DNA of 64,000 bases from Lewinellaceae bacterium. GTDB taxonomy: Bacteria; Bacteroidota; Bacteroidia; Chitinophagales; Saprospiraceae. How positions within the stretch are numbered: position 1 is the stretch's first letter; each line of letters opens with the position of its first letter. The position numbers and the translations under genes are program-made. The DNA is taken from the NCBI GenBank assembly GCA_020636435.1, contig JACJXX010000001.1, forward strand, positions 3,861,001 through 3,925,000. The letters are read 5' to 3'. The notes beneath the pieces are model-generated. The model ran no database searches, was not told the origin of the DNA, and saw only the letters and a program-made list of their open reading frames with translations. Positions 34,041 through 42,437 of this stretch are shown piece after piece.

Positions 34041-34706
34041 ATGGATACACTGGTTCAATCGAACGAAAGCCTTTTTGAGACACTCATAACGGGAATTCTT
34101 ACCGAAGGCTATGCTATAGCGGAGGGCTTCTTAAGCTCCGTCGAAGTCCAGCGCATTCTCGATGCCTCTGCCACTTCCTACGAACAAGGCGGCTTCAATA
34201 TCGCCGGCATCGGAAAACATCAACATTATCAGCTCAACCAGAATATCCGCGGCGACCATATCCAGTGGCTGGACCACCGGAACCCTCCTGCGGCCTGCCT
34301 GCCCTTTTTCGGCCGGCTCCAGGAAATGATCCGGTACTTCAACCGCCACCTCTATCTCGGCATCCGGGATATGGAACTGCATTTTGCCGTCTATCCGGAA
34401 GGGGCGTTTTACAAGCGCCATCTCGACGTTTTCCAGCATACCCGGGCAAGAAAACTATCGGTCATCTGTTATCTCAATTTCGACTGGGTGCCGGAAGATG
34501 GAGGCCAACTGCGCCTCTACCTGCCCCGGGAAGATGGAACGGAGGCCCAAACCGACATTCTGCCGCTGGCGGGCCGCCTGGTTTGTTTCAACAGCCACCG
34601 ACTTGAGCACGAAGTGCTGCCTGCTCGACGACAACGTTACAGCATCACCGGTTGGCTCAAGGACGAGCTGTCTTTGTTTGATTCCCCCTTGCCGGGCGGC
34701 AAATAG
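34041..34706 (+). CDS. 2OG-Fe(II) oxygenase (prolyl-4-hydroxylase-like)
   Basis: 221 residues. HLD (127-129) supplies two iron ligands, His190 (LEHEVLP) the third, and Arg199 in the RYSITGW end binds 2-oxoglutarate. DGGQLRLY lies between them, as in EGL-9/P4H-like enzymes. Hydroxylation of a protein or small molecule is expected. It is followed by the SET gene 72 bases downstream, likely in one transcript, and diverges from the response regulator. Confidence 0.87.
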   Translation: MDTLVQSNESLFETLITGILTEGYAIAEGFLSSVEVQRILDASATSYEQGGFNIAGIGKHQHYQLNQNIRGDHIQWLDHRNPPAACLPFFGRLQEMIRYFNRHLYLGIRDMELHFAVYPEGAFYKRHLDVFQHTRARKLSVICYLNFDWVPEDGGQLRLYLPREDGTEAQTDILPLAGRLVCFNSHRLEHEVLPARRQRYSITGWLKDELSLFDSPLPGGK

Positions 34707-34778
34707 GCCTGGCAAGGGGGACTTCATTTACAGGAAGTGCTTTAGAACAAAATTTCTTCATACCCTCAAACAAAAATA

Positions 34779-35399
34779 ATGATCCATCCACACACGCGTT
34801 TGCAGTTCATCAATGAAGAGATGGGCTATGGCGTCTTTGCCACTCATTTCCTGCCCAGGGGCACCATCACCTATGTAAAAGACAGCCTGGAAATGGAAAT
34901 TACTCCAGAGGATTTTGAAGGTTATGTTCCGGAAATGCAGGAAGTGATCGAGAAGTACTCCTACATTGACGAAAAGGGCGTTCGCATCGTGAGCTGGGAC
35001 TTTGCCAAGTACGTCAACCATTGTTGCAACTGCAATACCATGAGCACCGGTTATGGTTTCGAGATCGCCATCCGGGACATTCAGCCCGGCGAGCAGGTCA
35101 CCGATGAATACGGCATCTTCAACATCAGCCATGAAATGGAATTGCAGTGCCATCACAACAACTGCCGCCGCCGGCTGAGCCCTGGAGACTTTGAGCAGTA
35201 CTACCACCAATGGGACGAACAACTCAAGGCTGCTCTCGCCGCCCTGTTGTCGGTAGAACAGCCCCTTATGCCCCTTGTCGCCTCTCCGGTCAGGGAAGAA
35301 TTCATGGCCTACCTGAGGGGTAAAGCTCCGTACCGTTCTGTGTACAACCTGAAATACATGCCACAGTTTGTTTCCAATGGAGTGAAAGGGCATAATTAG
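34779..35399 (+). CDS. SET-domain protein
   Basis: 206 residues. GYGVFATHFLPRGTI opens the SET fold; VNHCCNCN (79-86) and GEQVTDEYG (104-112) are the SAM and lysine-pocket motifs, and CHHNNCRR resembles the post-SET cysteine cluster. It may methylate a lysine on a protein. Bacterial SET proteins of this kind are poorly characterised. It appears to share a transcript with the oxygenase upstream. Confidence 0.85.
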   Translation: MIHPHTRLQFINEEMGYGVFATHFLPRGTITYVKDSLEMEITPEDFEGYVPEMQEVIEKYSYIDEKGVRIVSWDFAKYVNHCCNCNTMSTGYGFEIAIRDIQPGEQVTDEYGIFNISHEMELQCHHNNCRRRLSPGDFEQYYHQWDEQLKAALAALLSVEQPLMPLVASPVREEFMAYLRGKAPYRSVYNLKYMPQFVSNGVKGHN

Positions 35400-35429
35400 G
35401 CGCATAGCTATACTTTCCGCGCTTTTGTG

Positions 35430-35437
35430 TACTTTTG
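35430..35437 (+). promoter_or_regulatory. -7 promoter element before the aspartoacylase-like gene
   Basis: TACTTTTG matches TAnnTTTG. It lies 112 bases before the start codon at 35549 and upstream of a terminator-like hairpin, so a leader RNA would be made. Confidence 0.5.
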
Positions 35438-35479
35438 TAAATCTCAAAACTTCCAAATCCTAAAGACTAAGGTAAGTTA

Positions 35480-35504
35480 GAGCAGGCCCGGGTTTGGCCT
35501 GCTC
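35480..35504 (+). terminator. Intrinsic terminator or leader attenuator
   Basis: A 9-bp perfect stem (GAGCAGGCC with GGCCTGCTC) around a seven-base loop, followed by a T-rich run. It may end the oxygenase-SET transcript. Because a -7 element lies upstream at 35430, it could also attenuate the next gene. Confidence 0.75.
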
Positions 35505-35548
35505 TCTGTTTTCTTTTTGTTATTTCTGGTTAAAAATTTTTTCCTGCG

Positions 35549-36532
35549 ATGAAGAGTCCCGTTTCGATCCTGCAACACGATGCTCCGGTACTGGAGGAGC
35601 TCAAACTAGAAGAAGTACAACCTGGCGAGGTACAGCGATTCTTGCTGCATCTGGTAACCGACGGCATGGGCTTGCCGGTATTTATTCCCATTATTGTAGC
35701 CAAAGGATTGGTGGAAGGGCCCGTCGTCGGCGTGACCGCGGCGGTGCACGGCAACGAGCTGAACGGCATTCCGGTTATCCAGCGGCTGTTCCGCGAGGTT
35801 AAGGCCCGGGAGCTGCGCGGTACGATCGTAGGCGTGCCGGTGGTCAACATTCCCTCTCTTTTGCGTAAAAGGCGGCGCTTTATCGACGGCACGGACCTGA
35901 ACCACATCATGCCCGGCAAACCCGATGGCAATGTGAGCCAGGTGTATGCCTACCGCATCGTCAACTGGATCGTCAGCAAATTCGACTACCTCATCGACCT
36001 GCACACCGCCAGCTTCGGCCGGGTCAATTCTTACTACATCCGCGCCGATATGTCCGCTCCGGATACCCGCAAAATGGCGCTGCTGCAAAACGCCCAGATC
36101 ATCGTTCACAACCCGCCCTCGGACGGCACCCTGCGCGGCGCCGCCGATGCTTTGGGCATCCACGCCATCACCCTGGAAGTGGGCAACCCGAATACGTTCC
36201 AAAAGGGCGTCATACGCTCCGGCCTTACCGGCATTCACAACCTGCTGCACGACCTCAATATGGCCGAAGCCGAATTCGAACCGCCGGCCGCGCCGGCCGT
36301 TATCTGCCAGCGCTCCTACTGGTTGTATACCGATACCGGCGGCATTCTCACGGTCTATCCTCAGGTGGCGCAAATGGTTAAAGCCGGCGAAGTGGTCGCT
36401 ACCCTTCGGAATATTTTCGGCGACCTGATCCGGGAGTATAAAGCTCCGGAAAACGGGATCGTCATTGGCAAAAGCGTCAGCCCGATCAACCAAACGGGAG
36501 GGCGGATTCTGCATTTGGGGGTTTTGGAGTAA
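35549..36532 (+). CDS. Succinylglutamate desuccinylase/aspartoacylase-family zinc hydrolase
   Basis: 327 residues. HGNE (67-70) and His152 in DLHT are the zinc ligands of the M14-like AstE/AspA family, and LEVGNPN includes the catalytic Glu. The C-terminal 80 residues (GGILTVYPQVAQMVKAGEVVATLRN) form the small beta domain typical of this group, which resembles a lipoyl-type fold. It cleaves an N-acyl amino acid or related amide; the substrate is not clear. It precedes a transporter gene by 117 bases, which may bring in the substrate or carry the product. Confidence 0.87.
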   Translation: MKSPVSILQHDAPVLEELKLEEVQPGEVQRFLLHLVTDGMGLPVFIPIIVAKGLVEGPVVGVTAAVHGNELNGIPVIQRLFREVKARELRGTIVGVPVVNIPSLLRKRRRFIDGTDLNHIMPGKPDGNVSQVYAYRIVNWIVSKFDYLIDLHTASFGRVNSYYIRADMSAPDTRKMALLQNAQIIVHNPPSDGTLRGAADALGIHAITLEVGNPNTFQKGVIRSGLTGIHNLLHDLNMAEAEFEPPAAPAVICQRSYWLYTDTGGILTVYPQVAQMVKAGEVVATLRNIFGDLIREYKAPENGIVIGKSVSPINQTGGRILHLGVLE

Positions 36533-36649
36533 GGGAAGGAAGGATTTAAAAATGACTTGGGAATATTGTTCAATTGCATTTCCTTTTTATTTTGAGGGGC
36601 GTTTGGCCATCAGGCTCTTTACCTGAACACCCACTAAACTCCCCCAGCC

Positions 36650-38140
36650 ATGGGAAAGAACAAGATGATCGGCCTGATTGCGGGCCTGGTTGTTTTCCTG
36701 ATCATTCTGGCCCTGCCCAGCCCGGCGGGGCTGTCGGCCGAAGGCAAGCGGGCGGCGGCGGTAGCCCTGCTTATGACCATCTGGTGGATCAGCGAAGCCA
36801 TTCCCATTTACGCAACGGCTTTCCTGCCGCTGGCGTTGTACCCCCTTCTCGGCATCTTGCCGGCAGAAGAAACCGCTGCTAATTACGGGCACAACTACGT
36901 GCTGATGCTGCTGGCCGGCTTTTTCCTGGCCAAGGCCATCGAATTGCAGCACCTGCACAAACGCATCGCCCTGGTGGTGATCAAAACGCTGGGCACCAGC
37001 CGGCGAACCATTATTCTGAGTTTTATGATCGCCACGGCCTTTCTCTCCATGTGGATCGCCAATGTGGCAGTGGCATTGTTGATGCTGCCGATCGCCCTGG
37101 CCATCATCAACCAGGAGGAAAGCCAGGAAGGCACGGCAGGCCCTTTTGGCCTGGCCATGATGCTGGCCATCGCCTACGCCGCCAGCGTCGGCGGCACGGC
37201 TACGCTCATCGGCACGCCGCCCAATATGGTCTTTGCCGGCATGCTGCAAAAACTCTTTCCCGAAGCCCCGGAGATCAGCTTCTTCACCTGGATGAAAGTC
37301 GGCCTGCCGCTCGTCCTGATCTTCCTTCCTGTCATCTGGATTTACATCACCCGCTACTTCCGGATCAGCGGCAGCTTTAGCGGCAGCCAGGGCATTATCG
37401 GCTCGGAATTGCGAGCTCTGGGTAGCATGAGCGCCGGCGAAAAGCGGGTGTTCGTCATTTTTCTGATCACCGCCCTGGGCTGGGTTTTCCGCCGGGATTT
37501 TGTCTTTGACGAAACCGTCATCCCTGGCTGGGGAACCCTGCTGGGCGTCGGGGATTATGTGCACGACAGCACCGTGGCCGTGGCCTGCGCCATGTTTCTG
37601 TTCATCCTTCCAGACGGCAAAGCCCCCGGCCAGCGCCTGCTCGACTGGAAAGCGGCGGAAAGCGTGCCGTGGGGGGTGGTCATGATCGTAGGCGGCGGAT
37701 ACGCTATTGCGGAGAGCTTTAAAGCAACCGGCCTGGCGGAGTGGGTCGGGCAGGAACTGGCCTTCATCAGCCAGATGCCCACCCTTGTGGTGCTATTGCT
37801 CGTGGTGGGGCTGATGATCTTCCTCACTGAGATCAACTCCAATACCGCCACGGCCAACATCTTCCTGCCCGTACTGGCCACTATGGCGGTAGCTGGCGGC
37901 ACCAACCCGCTGCTGTTGATGATCCCGGCCACCTTTGCCTGTTCATTTGCCTTCATGCTGCCTTCCGGCACCGGCACCAATACCGTCATCTTCGCCAGCG
38001 AGCGGGTCACCATCCCGCAGATGGCCAAATGCGGCTTGTGGCTCAACCTCATCAGCATTGTTTTGCTTACCCTACTCCTGTATATGGTCGTCGTGCCGTT
38101 GCTGGGGATTGAAACGGAGTTGCCAGGTTGGGCGAGGTAA
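36650..38140 (+). CDS. SLC13/DASS-family sodium:carboxylate symporter
   Basis: 496 residues with about 11-12 membrane helices. The family signatures are present: WWISEAIPIYATAFLPL, FLSMWIANVAVALLMLP (SNT-like motif), GGTATLIGTPPN and the later ITEINSNTATANIFLP. This family takes up di- or tricarboxylates such as succinate with sodium. Its place after the aspartoacylase-like hydrolase suggests a linked acyl-amino-acid or dicarboxylate function. Confidence 0.92.
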   Translation: MGKNKMIGLIAGLVVFLIILALPSPAGLSAEGKRAAAVALLMTIWWISEAIPIYATAFLPLALYPLLGILPAEETAANYGHNYVLMLLAGFFLAKAIELQHLHKRIALVVIKTLGTSRRTIILSFMIATAFLSMWIANVAVALLMLPIALAIINQEESQEGTAGPFGLAMMLAIAYAASVGGTATLIGTPPNMVFAGMLQKLFPEAPEISFFTWMKVGLPLVLIFLPVIWIYITRYFRISGSFSGSQGIIGSELRALGSMSAGEKRVFVIFLITALGWVFRRDFVFDETVIPGWGTLLGVGDYVHDSTVAVACAMFLFILPDGKAPGQRLLDWKAAESVPWGVVMIVGGGYAIAESFKATGLAEWVGQELAFISQMPTLVVLLLVVGLMIFLTEINSNTATANIFLPVLATMAVAGGTNPLLLMIPATFACSFAFMLPSGTGTNTVIFASERVTIPQMAKCGLWLNLISIVLLTLLLYMVVVPLLGIETELPGWAR

Positions 38141-38475
38141 AAGAGAAGCACTCTTTTGTGTTTCTTCTGGCCTGAGGCCCTGGTGTTCACTCATTCATTC
38201 ATTCATTCACTCACTCATTCACTCACTCACTATGGCAATCGCATGAAATGGGATCGACCTTGAAAAGGTTGTATGTTTATAGGAAACGATGTTTTAAGCC
38301 CTCCCGACCTCGCAGAGGTCGTACATCTACCCGTTTGTACGACCTCTTTGAGGTCGAAAATTTAATTATACGGGATAATTCTATAGACGTTTGACCCGCT
38401 TCGGGGTCAAAACATATTTCATGCAATTGCCTTGCTCACTCACTCACTCCATGCCCTTAAGTCCTGAAAGGTTAT
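38141..38475. repeat. Repeat-rich gap with REP-like palindromes
   Basis: No gene seen. A run of cattc/cact units covers about 38186-38232. Two 17-bp palindromes, CGACCTC-gca-GAGGTCG (38305-38321) and CGACCTC-ttt-GAGGTCG (38340-38356), share the same stem, and a degenerate third copy starts near 38254. Such repeated stems downstream of a gene often stabilise or terminate transcripts. Confidence 0.6.
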
Positions 38476-38483
38476 TATCTTTG
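38476..38483 (+). promoter_or_regulatory. -7 promoter element before a small gene
   Basis: TATCTTTG matches TAnnTTTG and lies 22 bases upstream of the ATG at 38506. This supports expression of the short reading frame that follows, and possibly of the GMC oxidoreductase. Confidence 0.5.
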
Positions 38484-38505
38484 CATAAGGACAGTAGACC
38501 TGGTG

Positions 38506-38751
38506 ATGGCAGAGACGGTCAAAAATCCTTTCTTCAAAGAGTCTTTACTGGACTTTGGACGGTCCCATGTTGAAGGCGGAAATCGGAAGTCGGAAGTCGG
38601 AAAATCGGCATCAAACGCCCATTTAGTGCCGTATTCCGACTTCCGAATTCGCACTTCCGACTTTATATGGTGGCACGTCCAAAGTCCAGAAGAGTCTTTA
38701 GATACCTCCAAAGAATTAATATATGAGCCCAAGGGTGAAGAAGTATATTAA
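38506..38751 (+). CDS. Small gene carrying an in-frame MITE insertion
   Basis: 81 residues as it stands. Removing the element at 38548-38689 and one copy of its 11-bp target duplication leaves an uninterrupted 30-codon frame (MAETVKNPFFKESL, then DTSKELIYEPKGEEVY). The insertion of 153 bases is a multiple of three, and has no stop codon in this frame, so the gene became longer instead of broken. A -7 element lies 22 bases upstream. No family recognised; the original gene may be a short leader or small protein. Confidence 0.45.
   Translation: MAETVKNPFFKESLLDFGRSHVEGGNRKSEVGKSASNAHLVPYSDFRIRTSDFIWWHVQSPEESLDTSKELIYEPKGEEVY
38548..38689. mobile_element. 142-bp MITE with 14-bp TIRs and 11-bp target duplication
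   Basis: CTGGACTTTGGACG (38548-38561) is repeated as a perfect inversion at 38676-38689. Both sides carry AAGAGTCTTTA (38537-38547 and 38690-38700). The inside has ggaagtcgg repeats facing cgacttcc repeats, so the RNA or single strand would fold on itself. A relative lies at 41780-41935. Confidence 0.85.
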
Positions 38752-38815
38752 CCAATGGCTAATCGATTACATACATTGCCCAAGAGAAATCCAATGAATC
38801 TAACACTACTCTAGC

Positions 38816-40435
38816 ATGGAGGAAGGGGAAATAAACCACGACTACGACTACATCGTCATCGGCAGCGGCTTCGGCGGCTCCGTCAGCGCCCTGCGGCTGG
38901 CAGAAAAGGGCTATAAAGTCCTGGTCATTGAAAAGGGGAAGTGGTACAAGCAGGAAGACTTTCCCAAAACGAACTGGAACCTGCCCCGGATGTTCTGGGC
39001 GCCTACCCTGCGTTTTTTCGGCATCATGAAGATGACCTTCTTCCGGCACATTACGATCCTTTCCGGGGTGGGCGTGGGCGGCGGCTCGCTGGTATACGCC
39101 AATACATTGCCCGTCCCCAAAGCGGAATTTTTCAACAGCGGCAACTGGAAAGGGCTGGCCGACTGGGAAGGCGAGCTCCGGCCGTTCTACCAAACCGCCA
39201 AAAAAATGCTGGGCGCAGCACCCAATCCCCGGCTGGAAGAAGGCGACCTGGCCTTGAAAGAACTGGCCGCCGGCATTGGCCGGGAAGAACAATTCGAAGC
39301 AGCGGATGTGGCCGTCTACTTCGGCCAACCCGGGCAAACTGCCCCCGACCCCTATTTCGACGGCAAAGGGCCCGAACGGGCCGGCTGCACCTTCTGCGGC
39401 GGATGCATGACCGGCTGCCGCCACAACGCCAAAAATACCCTGGACAAAAATTACCTCTTCCTGGCGCAGCGCCTGGGCGTAGAGATTCTGGCGGAATCGG
39501 AAGTGATGGACGTAACGCCCATAGGAGAAGCCGATGGATCGGATGGTTATGCGGTACGGTACCGCTCTTCCACTGCTTTTTTTAAAAACAAAAAATCCGC
39601 CACCTCCCGTGGCATCGTTTTTGCCGGGGGCGTACTCGGCACCATACCTTTGCTGCTGCGGCTCCGGGAGGCTTCCCTGCCCAGGCTTTCCGCCCGGGTA
39701 GGCTATGACATCCGAACCAATAACGAAAGCCTCATCCCCGTCACGACCTTCGACAAAAGCAAAGACTTGTCGAAGGGAGTCGCCATCGGCTCCATATTGC
39801 ACACCGATGAAAACAGCCACCTGGAGCCGGTGCGGTATTCCAGCGGATCGGGCTTCTGGCGCTGGTTGCTGTTGCCCATGGCCCACGGCGGCAGTTTCGC
39901 CGCCAGGATGGGGAAGATTTTCAAAGACTGGTTATCCAACCCCTTATCCAACCTGAAGGTGCTCTTTGTTGACGACTGGGCTCGGCGCACCTCCACCCTG
40001 CTCTTCATGCAACACCTCGACAGCACCTTGCGCTTGCGCCGCGAGCGCCTGGGCTACGTGCAATCTTCCGTCGATAAAGGGGAAGCCCCAAGCGCCTTTA
40101 TTCCTCGTGCCGAGGAGCTGGCTCAACGCTATGCCCGCATCCTGAATGGCAAGGCCACCGTCTTCGGGCTGGAACCTATTCTGGGCATTCCCTCTACCGC
40201 CCACATCCTGGGGGGCGCCGCCATGGGCAAAGACGCCGGCGAAGGGGTGATCGACAAAAACAATAAGGTATTCGGCTATGAAAATATGCTGGTCTGCGAC
40301 GGCTCCATGATTTCCGCCAACCCGGGGGTCAACCCCTCTCTTACCATCACCGCTATTTCGGAGAGGGCCATGAGCCTCATCCCGGAAAAGCGAATTTCAC
40401 GATCGTTTAAAAGTCCTTCTCGCCACTTACTTTAA
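38816..40435 (+). CDS. GMC-family oxidoreductase (cholesterol-oxidase-like)
   Basis: 539 residues. The FAD-binding GSGFGGS (17-23) follows a short N-terminus, and VGVGGGSLVYAN is the second GMC signature. CTFCGGCMTGCRHNAKNTLDKNYL marks the cholesterol-oxidase-like subgroup. The C-terminus has AHILGGAAMG and SANPGVNPSLTITA with the active-site region. It oxidises an alcohol with FAD; substrate unknown. No signal peptide. The gene may be read from the promoter at 38476. Confidence 0.87.
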   Translation: MEEGEINHDYDYIVIGSGFGGSVSALRLAEKGYKVLVIEKGKWYKQEDFPKTNWNLPRMFWAPTLRFFGIMKMTFFRHITILSGVGVGGGSLVYANTLPVPKAEFFNSGNWKGLADWEGELRPFYQTAKKMLGAAPNPRLEEGDLALKELAAGIGREEQFEAADVAVYFGQPGQTAPDPYFDGKGPERAGCTFCGGCMTGCRHNAKNTLDKNYLFLAQRLGVEILAESEVMDVTPIGEADGSDGYAVRYRSSTAFFKNKKSATSRGIVFAGGVLGTIPLLLRLREASLPRLSARVGYDIRTNNESLIPVTTFDKSKDLSKGVAIGSILHTDENSHLEPVRYSSGSGFWRWLLLPMAHGGSFAARMGKIFKDWLSNPLSNLKVLFVDDWARRTSTLLFMQHLDSTLRLRRERLGYVQSSVDKGEAPSAFIPRAEELAQRYARILNGKATVFGLEPILGIPSTAHILGGAAMGKDAGEGVIDKNNKVFGYENMLVCDGSMISANPGVNPSLTITAISERAMSLIPEKRISRSFKSPSRHLL

Positions 40436-40455
40436 GGAATAAAAAATAAAATTAG

Positions 40456-40684
40456 TAACTATTCAGCATAAGGCTATGGATGCCCCTGGCGCGAAATTTT
40501 GTAAGCCAACCTTCCCCTTCCAAGGGGAACCTGCCTGCCCATACCCATACGGGCCCGTAGTGGCGGGCACGTAGTGGCGGGCCGGCTGCGCCTTGGCCAG
40601 GCGGGCAGGCGAGAAGGGGTTCCGGCAGAAAAATCCTACAAAATTTTGCGGCAGGCATGAAATTAATATTATGCTGAATAGTTA
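40456..40684. mobile_element. 229-bp MITE-like element with 16-bp TIRs
   Basis: TAACTATTCAGCATAA (40456-40471) and its perfect inversion (40669-40684) bound the element; similarity continues inward in imperfect form (a gcgaaattttgta stretch on each side). The ends begin with TA. The right end supplies the TAA stop of the AraC-type gene. Confidence 0.7.
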
Positions 40685-41746
40685 ATCTCGATCTTTATAC
40701 TGGCTCGGCGTCAGCCCGGTTTTCTTTTTAAAAACGGTATTGAAGGAAGATTTGGAATTGAAGCCCACTTCGTACATCACTTCCAGGATGGTTTCTTTTT
40801 CATCCTTTGGGTGGAGCAGGCGTTCTTTGGCCTTTTCGATGCGGTAGGTATTGATGAAGTCCACAAAATTCTGGCCGTAGTGGGCATTGATCAGTTGGGA
40901 CAGCCGGCGCTTGGGGACGTTGAGTTGATCGGCCAGCTCTCCTATGGTGAGGTTGGGGTCGCAGTATCTTTCAGTTTCCTTTAGGTGCCCCTCCAACTGG
41001 GTGATGAGTTCCTGGTATTCCGATTCGGAAAGGTCGAGTTGGCGGGTAGACTCCAGTTGGGTGCTCAGCTCGGCATCCTCCCGGCTAACGCCCGAGAAAA
41101 TCTCCGCCTGCCGCAGCCCTTTGAAGTAGAGGGTATTGATAAAAACCAGGATCAGCGCCAGCACCAGGCTGCCCTGCCATTCATTAGGCAGGCCCAAAAT
41201 AAAAAAGGCAAAGGAGAAGAAATCGGCCAGGATGATGATGGTAAAGAGGACGAATGCCCACTGCAGCCAGTCCAGGTTCAGCATTTCCATCCGCGAATAA
41301 TTGTTGCGGACGATCTTTTTGTAGCGGCGAATTTCGAAAAAGCAGAGCAGGATGTAAATGCTGATGCTGAGTACATAAGCGAAGTACACTTTCGGCTGGC
41401 AGAATGCCCCCCCGGTAGCGACGACGCCTGCAACCGATAAGCCGAAAGGGATCAAGTGCAGGGCGTCCGCCGGCCGGAGGGCAAAATTCTGACGGGTAAT
41501 GGAACGGGTGTAGAAAAAGAACAATACCGCGTAGAGAAAGCCGTACAAGCAATTGATGCGTTCGAAAAAACCACTGCCGGCTTGTAGGTTACTCAGAAAA
41601 AGCCCCAGCATTTGTAATGCCAGCAGCAGCAAAATGCCGCCCAGCAAGCGGTCCCGGAGGCGCTGATGGGAAAACAGGAAGGCCGCCAGGAGGAGGCCCT
41701 GGAAAATGATGATGGCGTGCAGGATGTTGTCGAGGGTGAGTATCAA
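40682..41746 (-). CDS. Membrane AraC-family transcriptional regulator
   Basis: 354 residues. Seven hydrophobic helices (about 5-230) form an integral membrane sensor, then a linker, then an HTH_18 AraC domain (about 255-354; LTIGELADQLNVPKRRLSQLIN and VMYEVGFNSKSSFNTVFKKKTGLTPSQYK). It would sense a signal at the inner membrane and bind DNA in the cytoplasm. The only usable start is TTG at 41746. Its stop codon is inside the terminal repeat of a MITE-like element, which may have replaced the original 3' end. Confidence 0.85.
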   Translation of the reverse strand: MILTLDNILHAIIIFQGLLLAAFLFSHQRLRDRLLGGILLLLALQMLGLFLSNLQAGSGFFERINCLYGFLYAVLFFFYTRSITRQNFALRPADALHLIPFGLSVAGVVATGGAFCQPKVYFAYVLSISIYILLCFFEIRRYKKIVRNNYSRMEMLNLDWLQWAFVLFTIIILADFFSFAFFILGLPNEWQGSLVLALILVFINTLYFKGLRQAEIFSGVSREDAELSTQLESTRQLDLSESEYQELITQLEGHLKETERYCDPNLTIGELADQLNVPKRRLSQLINAHYGQNFVDFINTYRIEKAKERLLHPKDEKETILEVMYEVGFNSKSSFNTVFKKKTGLTPSQYKDRD

Positions 41747-41779
41747 GGGTATTATTGGGTTGAGGGTTTGATGTTGTTG

Positions 41780-41935
41780 GGCTTTGGACGTTCTGGGAAA
41801 TGCCCCTTGGGAGCCAGGTTTAAGGCGGAAGTGCGAAGGCGGAAGTCGGAATTGGCCTTCGAATAGGCACTAAACGCCCATTTTCCGCCTTCCGCTTTCC
41901 GACTTCCAACTTCCGACTTTTGTCCAACGCTAGAA
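41780..41935. repeat. Dispersed repeat related to the 38548 element
   Basis: ctttggacg, gcggaagtcgg, aaacgccc and cgacttcc blocks occur in the same order as in the element at 38548-38689. The right part merges with a piece of the 33083 family (gtccaacgctaga). Its ends are unclear. It fills most of the gap between the AraC-type gene and the SEC-C gene. Confidence 0.6.
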
Positions 41936-41954
41936 CGGTAGCCTTTGTGTATGT

Positions 41955-42437
41955 TCACCGCCTCCTGTGCAGCTGCCTGCTCCTGGAAGCCCCACAACAC
42001 CGTTTGTACTTCTTCCCACTACCACAGGAGCAGGGATCGTTCAGGCTGATTTTACCGGTAACGCCCGGCAGTTCGGGCAAAAACCTAATTAATGGAAGGG
42101 GATTCTCGTCCGTACCGAGTTGAAGGGAACGCTTTTCTTTGGGCACGGCCTCCAGGTCTACAATACCCACTATCGCATATTGAAATATTGAATCATCCTT
42201 TAGGCCGGAGATGACCGCTTGTTCTACTTTTGAAGAATCAAAAACCACTACCGGGCATTGCTCGCAGAAATGGCTGCCGTTTAGGTTGGTGAGAAATTCA
42301 GCTTCATCCTTTTCTGACCTTGCAGCCAGCAAAATGGTGCACCCCTCTTCTGTGAGCGGCCCTTTACACTCCGGGCAAGAATCCAAGCTGAATTCATGAC
42401 TGTAGTACAATCGTTTTGGTTCGGCAATATTAATCAT
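41955..42437 (-). CDS. SEC-C motif protein, fifth gene of the Wadjet operon
   Basis: 160 residues from the ATG at 42437. An N-terminal CPEC...CEQCPV pair may bind zinc, and the C-terminus has NDPCSCGSGKKYKRCCG, the SEC-C zinc motif found in SecA and many bacterial proteins. The start overlaps the 3' end of jetD by eight bases on the same strand, so it is cotranscribed. This gene is not a standard Wadjet part; an accessory role is inferred from the coupling. The last residues (SRSRQLHRRR) may derive from repeat DNA. Confidence 0.82.
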   Translation of the reverse strand: MINIAEPKRLYYSHEFSLDSCPECKGPLTEEGCTILLAARSEKDEAEFLTNLNGSHFCEQCPVVVFDSSKVEQAVISGLKDDSIFQYAIVGIVDLEAVPKEKRSLQLGTDENPLPLIRFLPELPGVTGKISLNDPCSCGSGKKYKRCCGASRSRQLHRRR

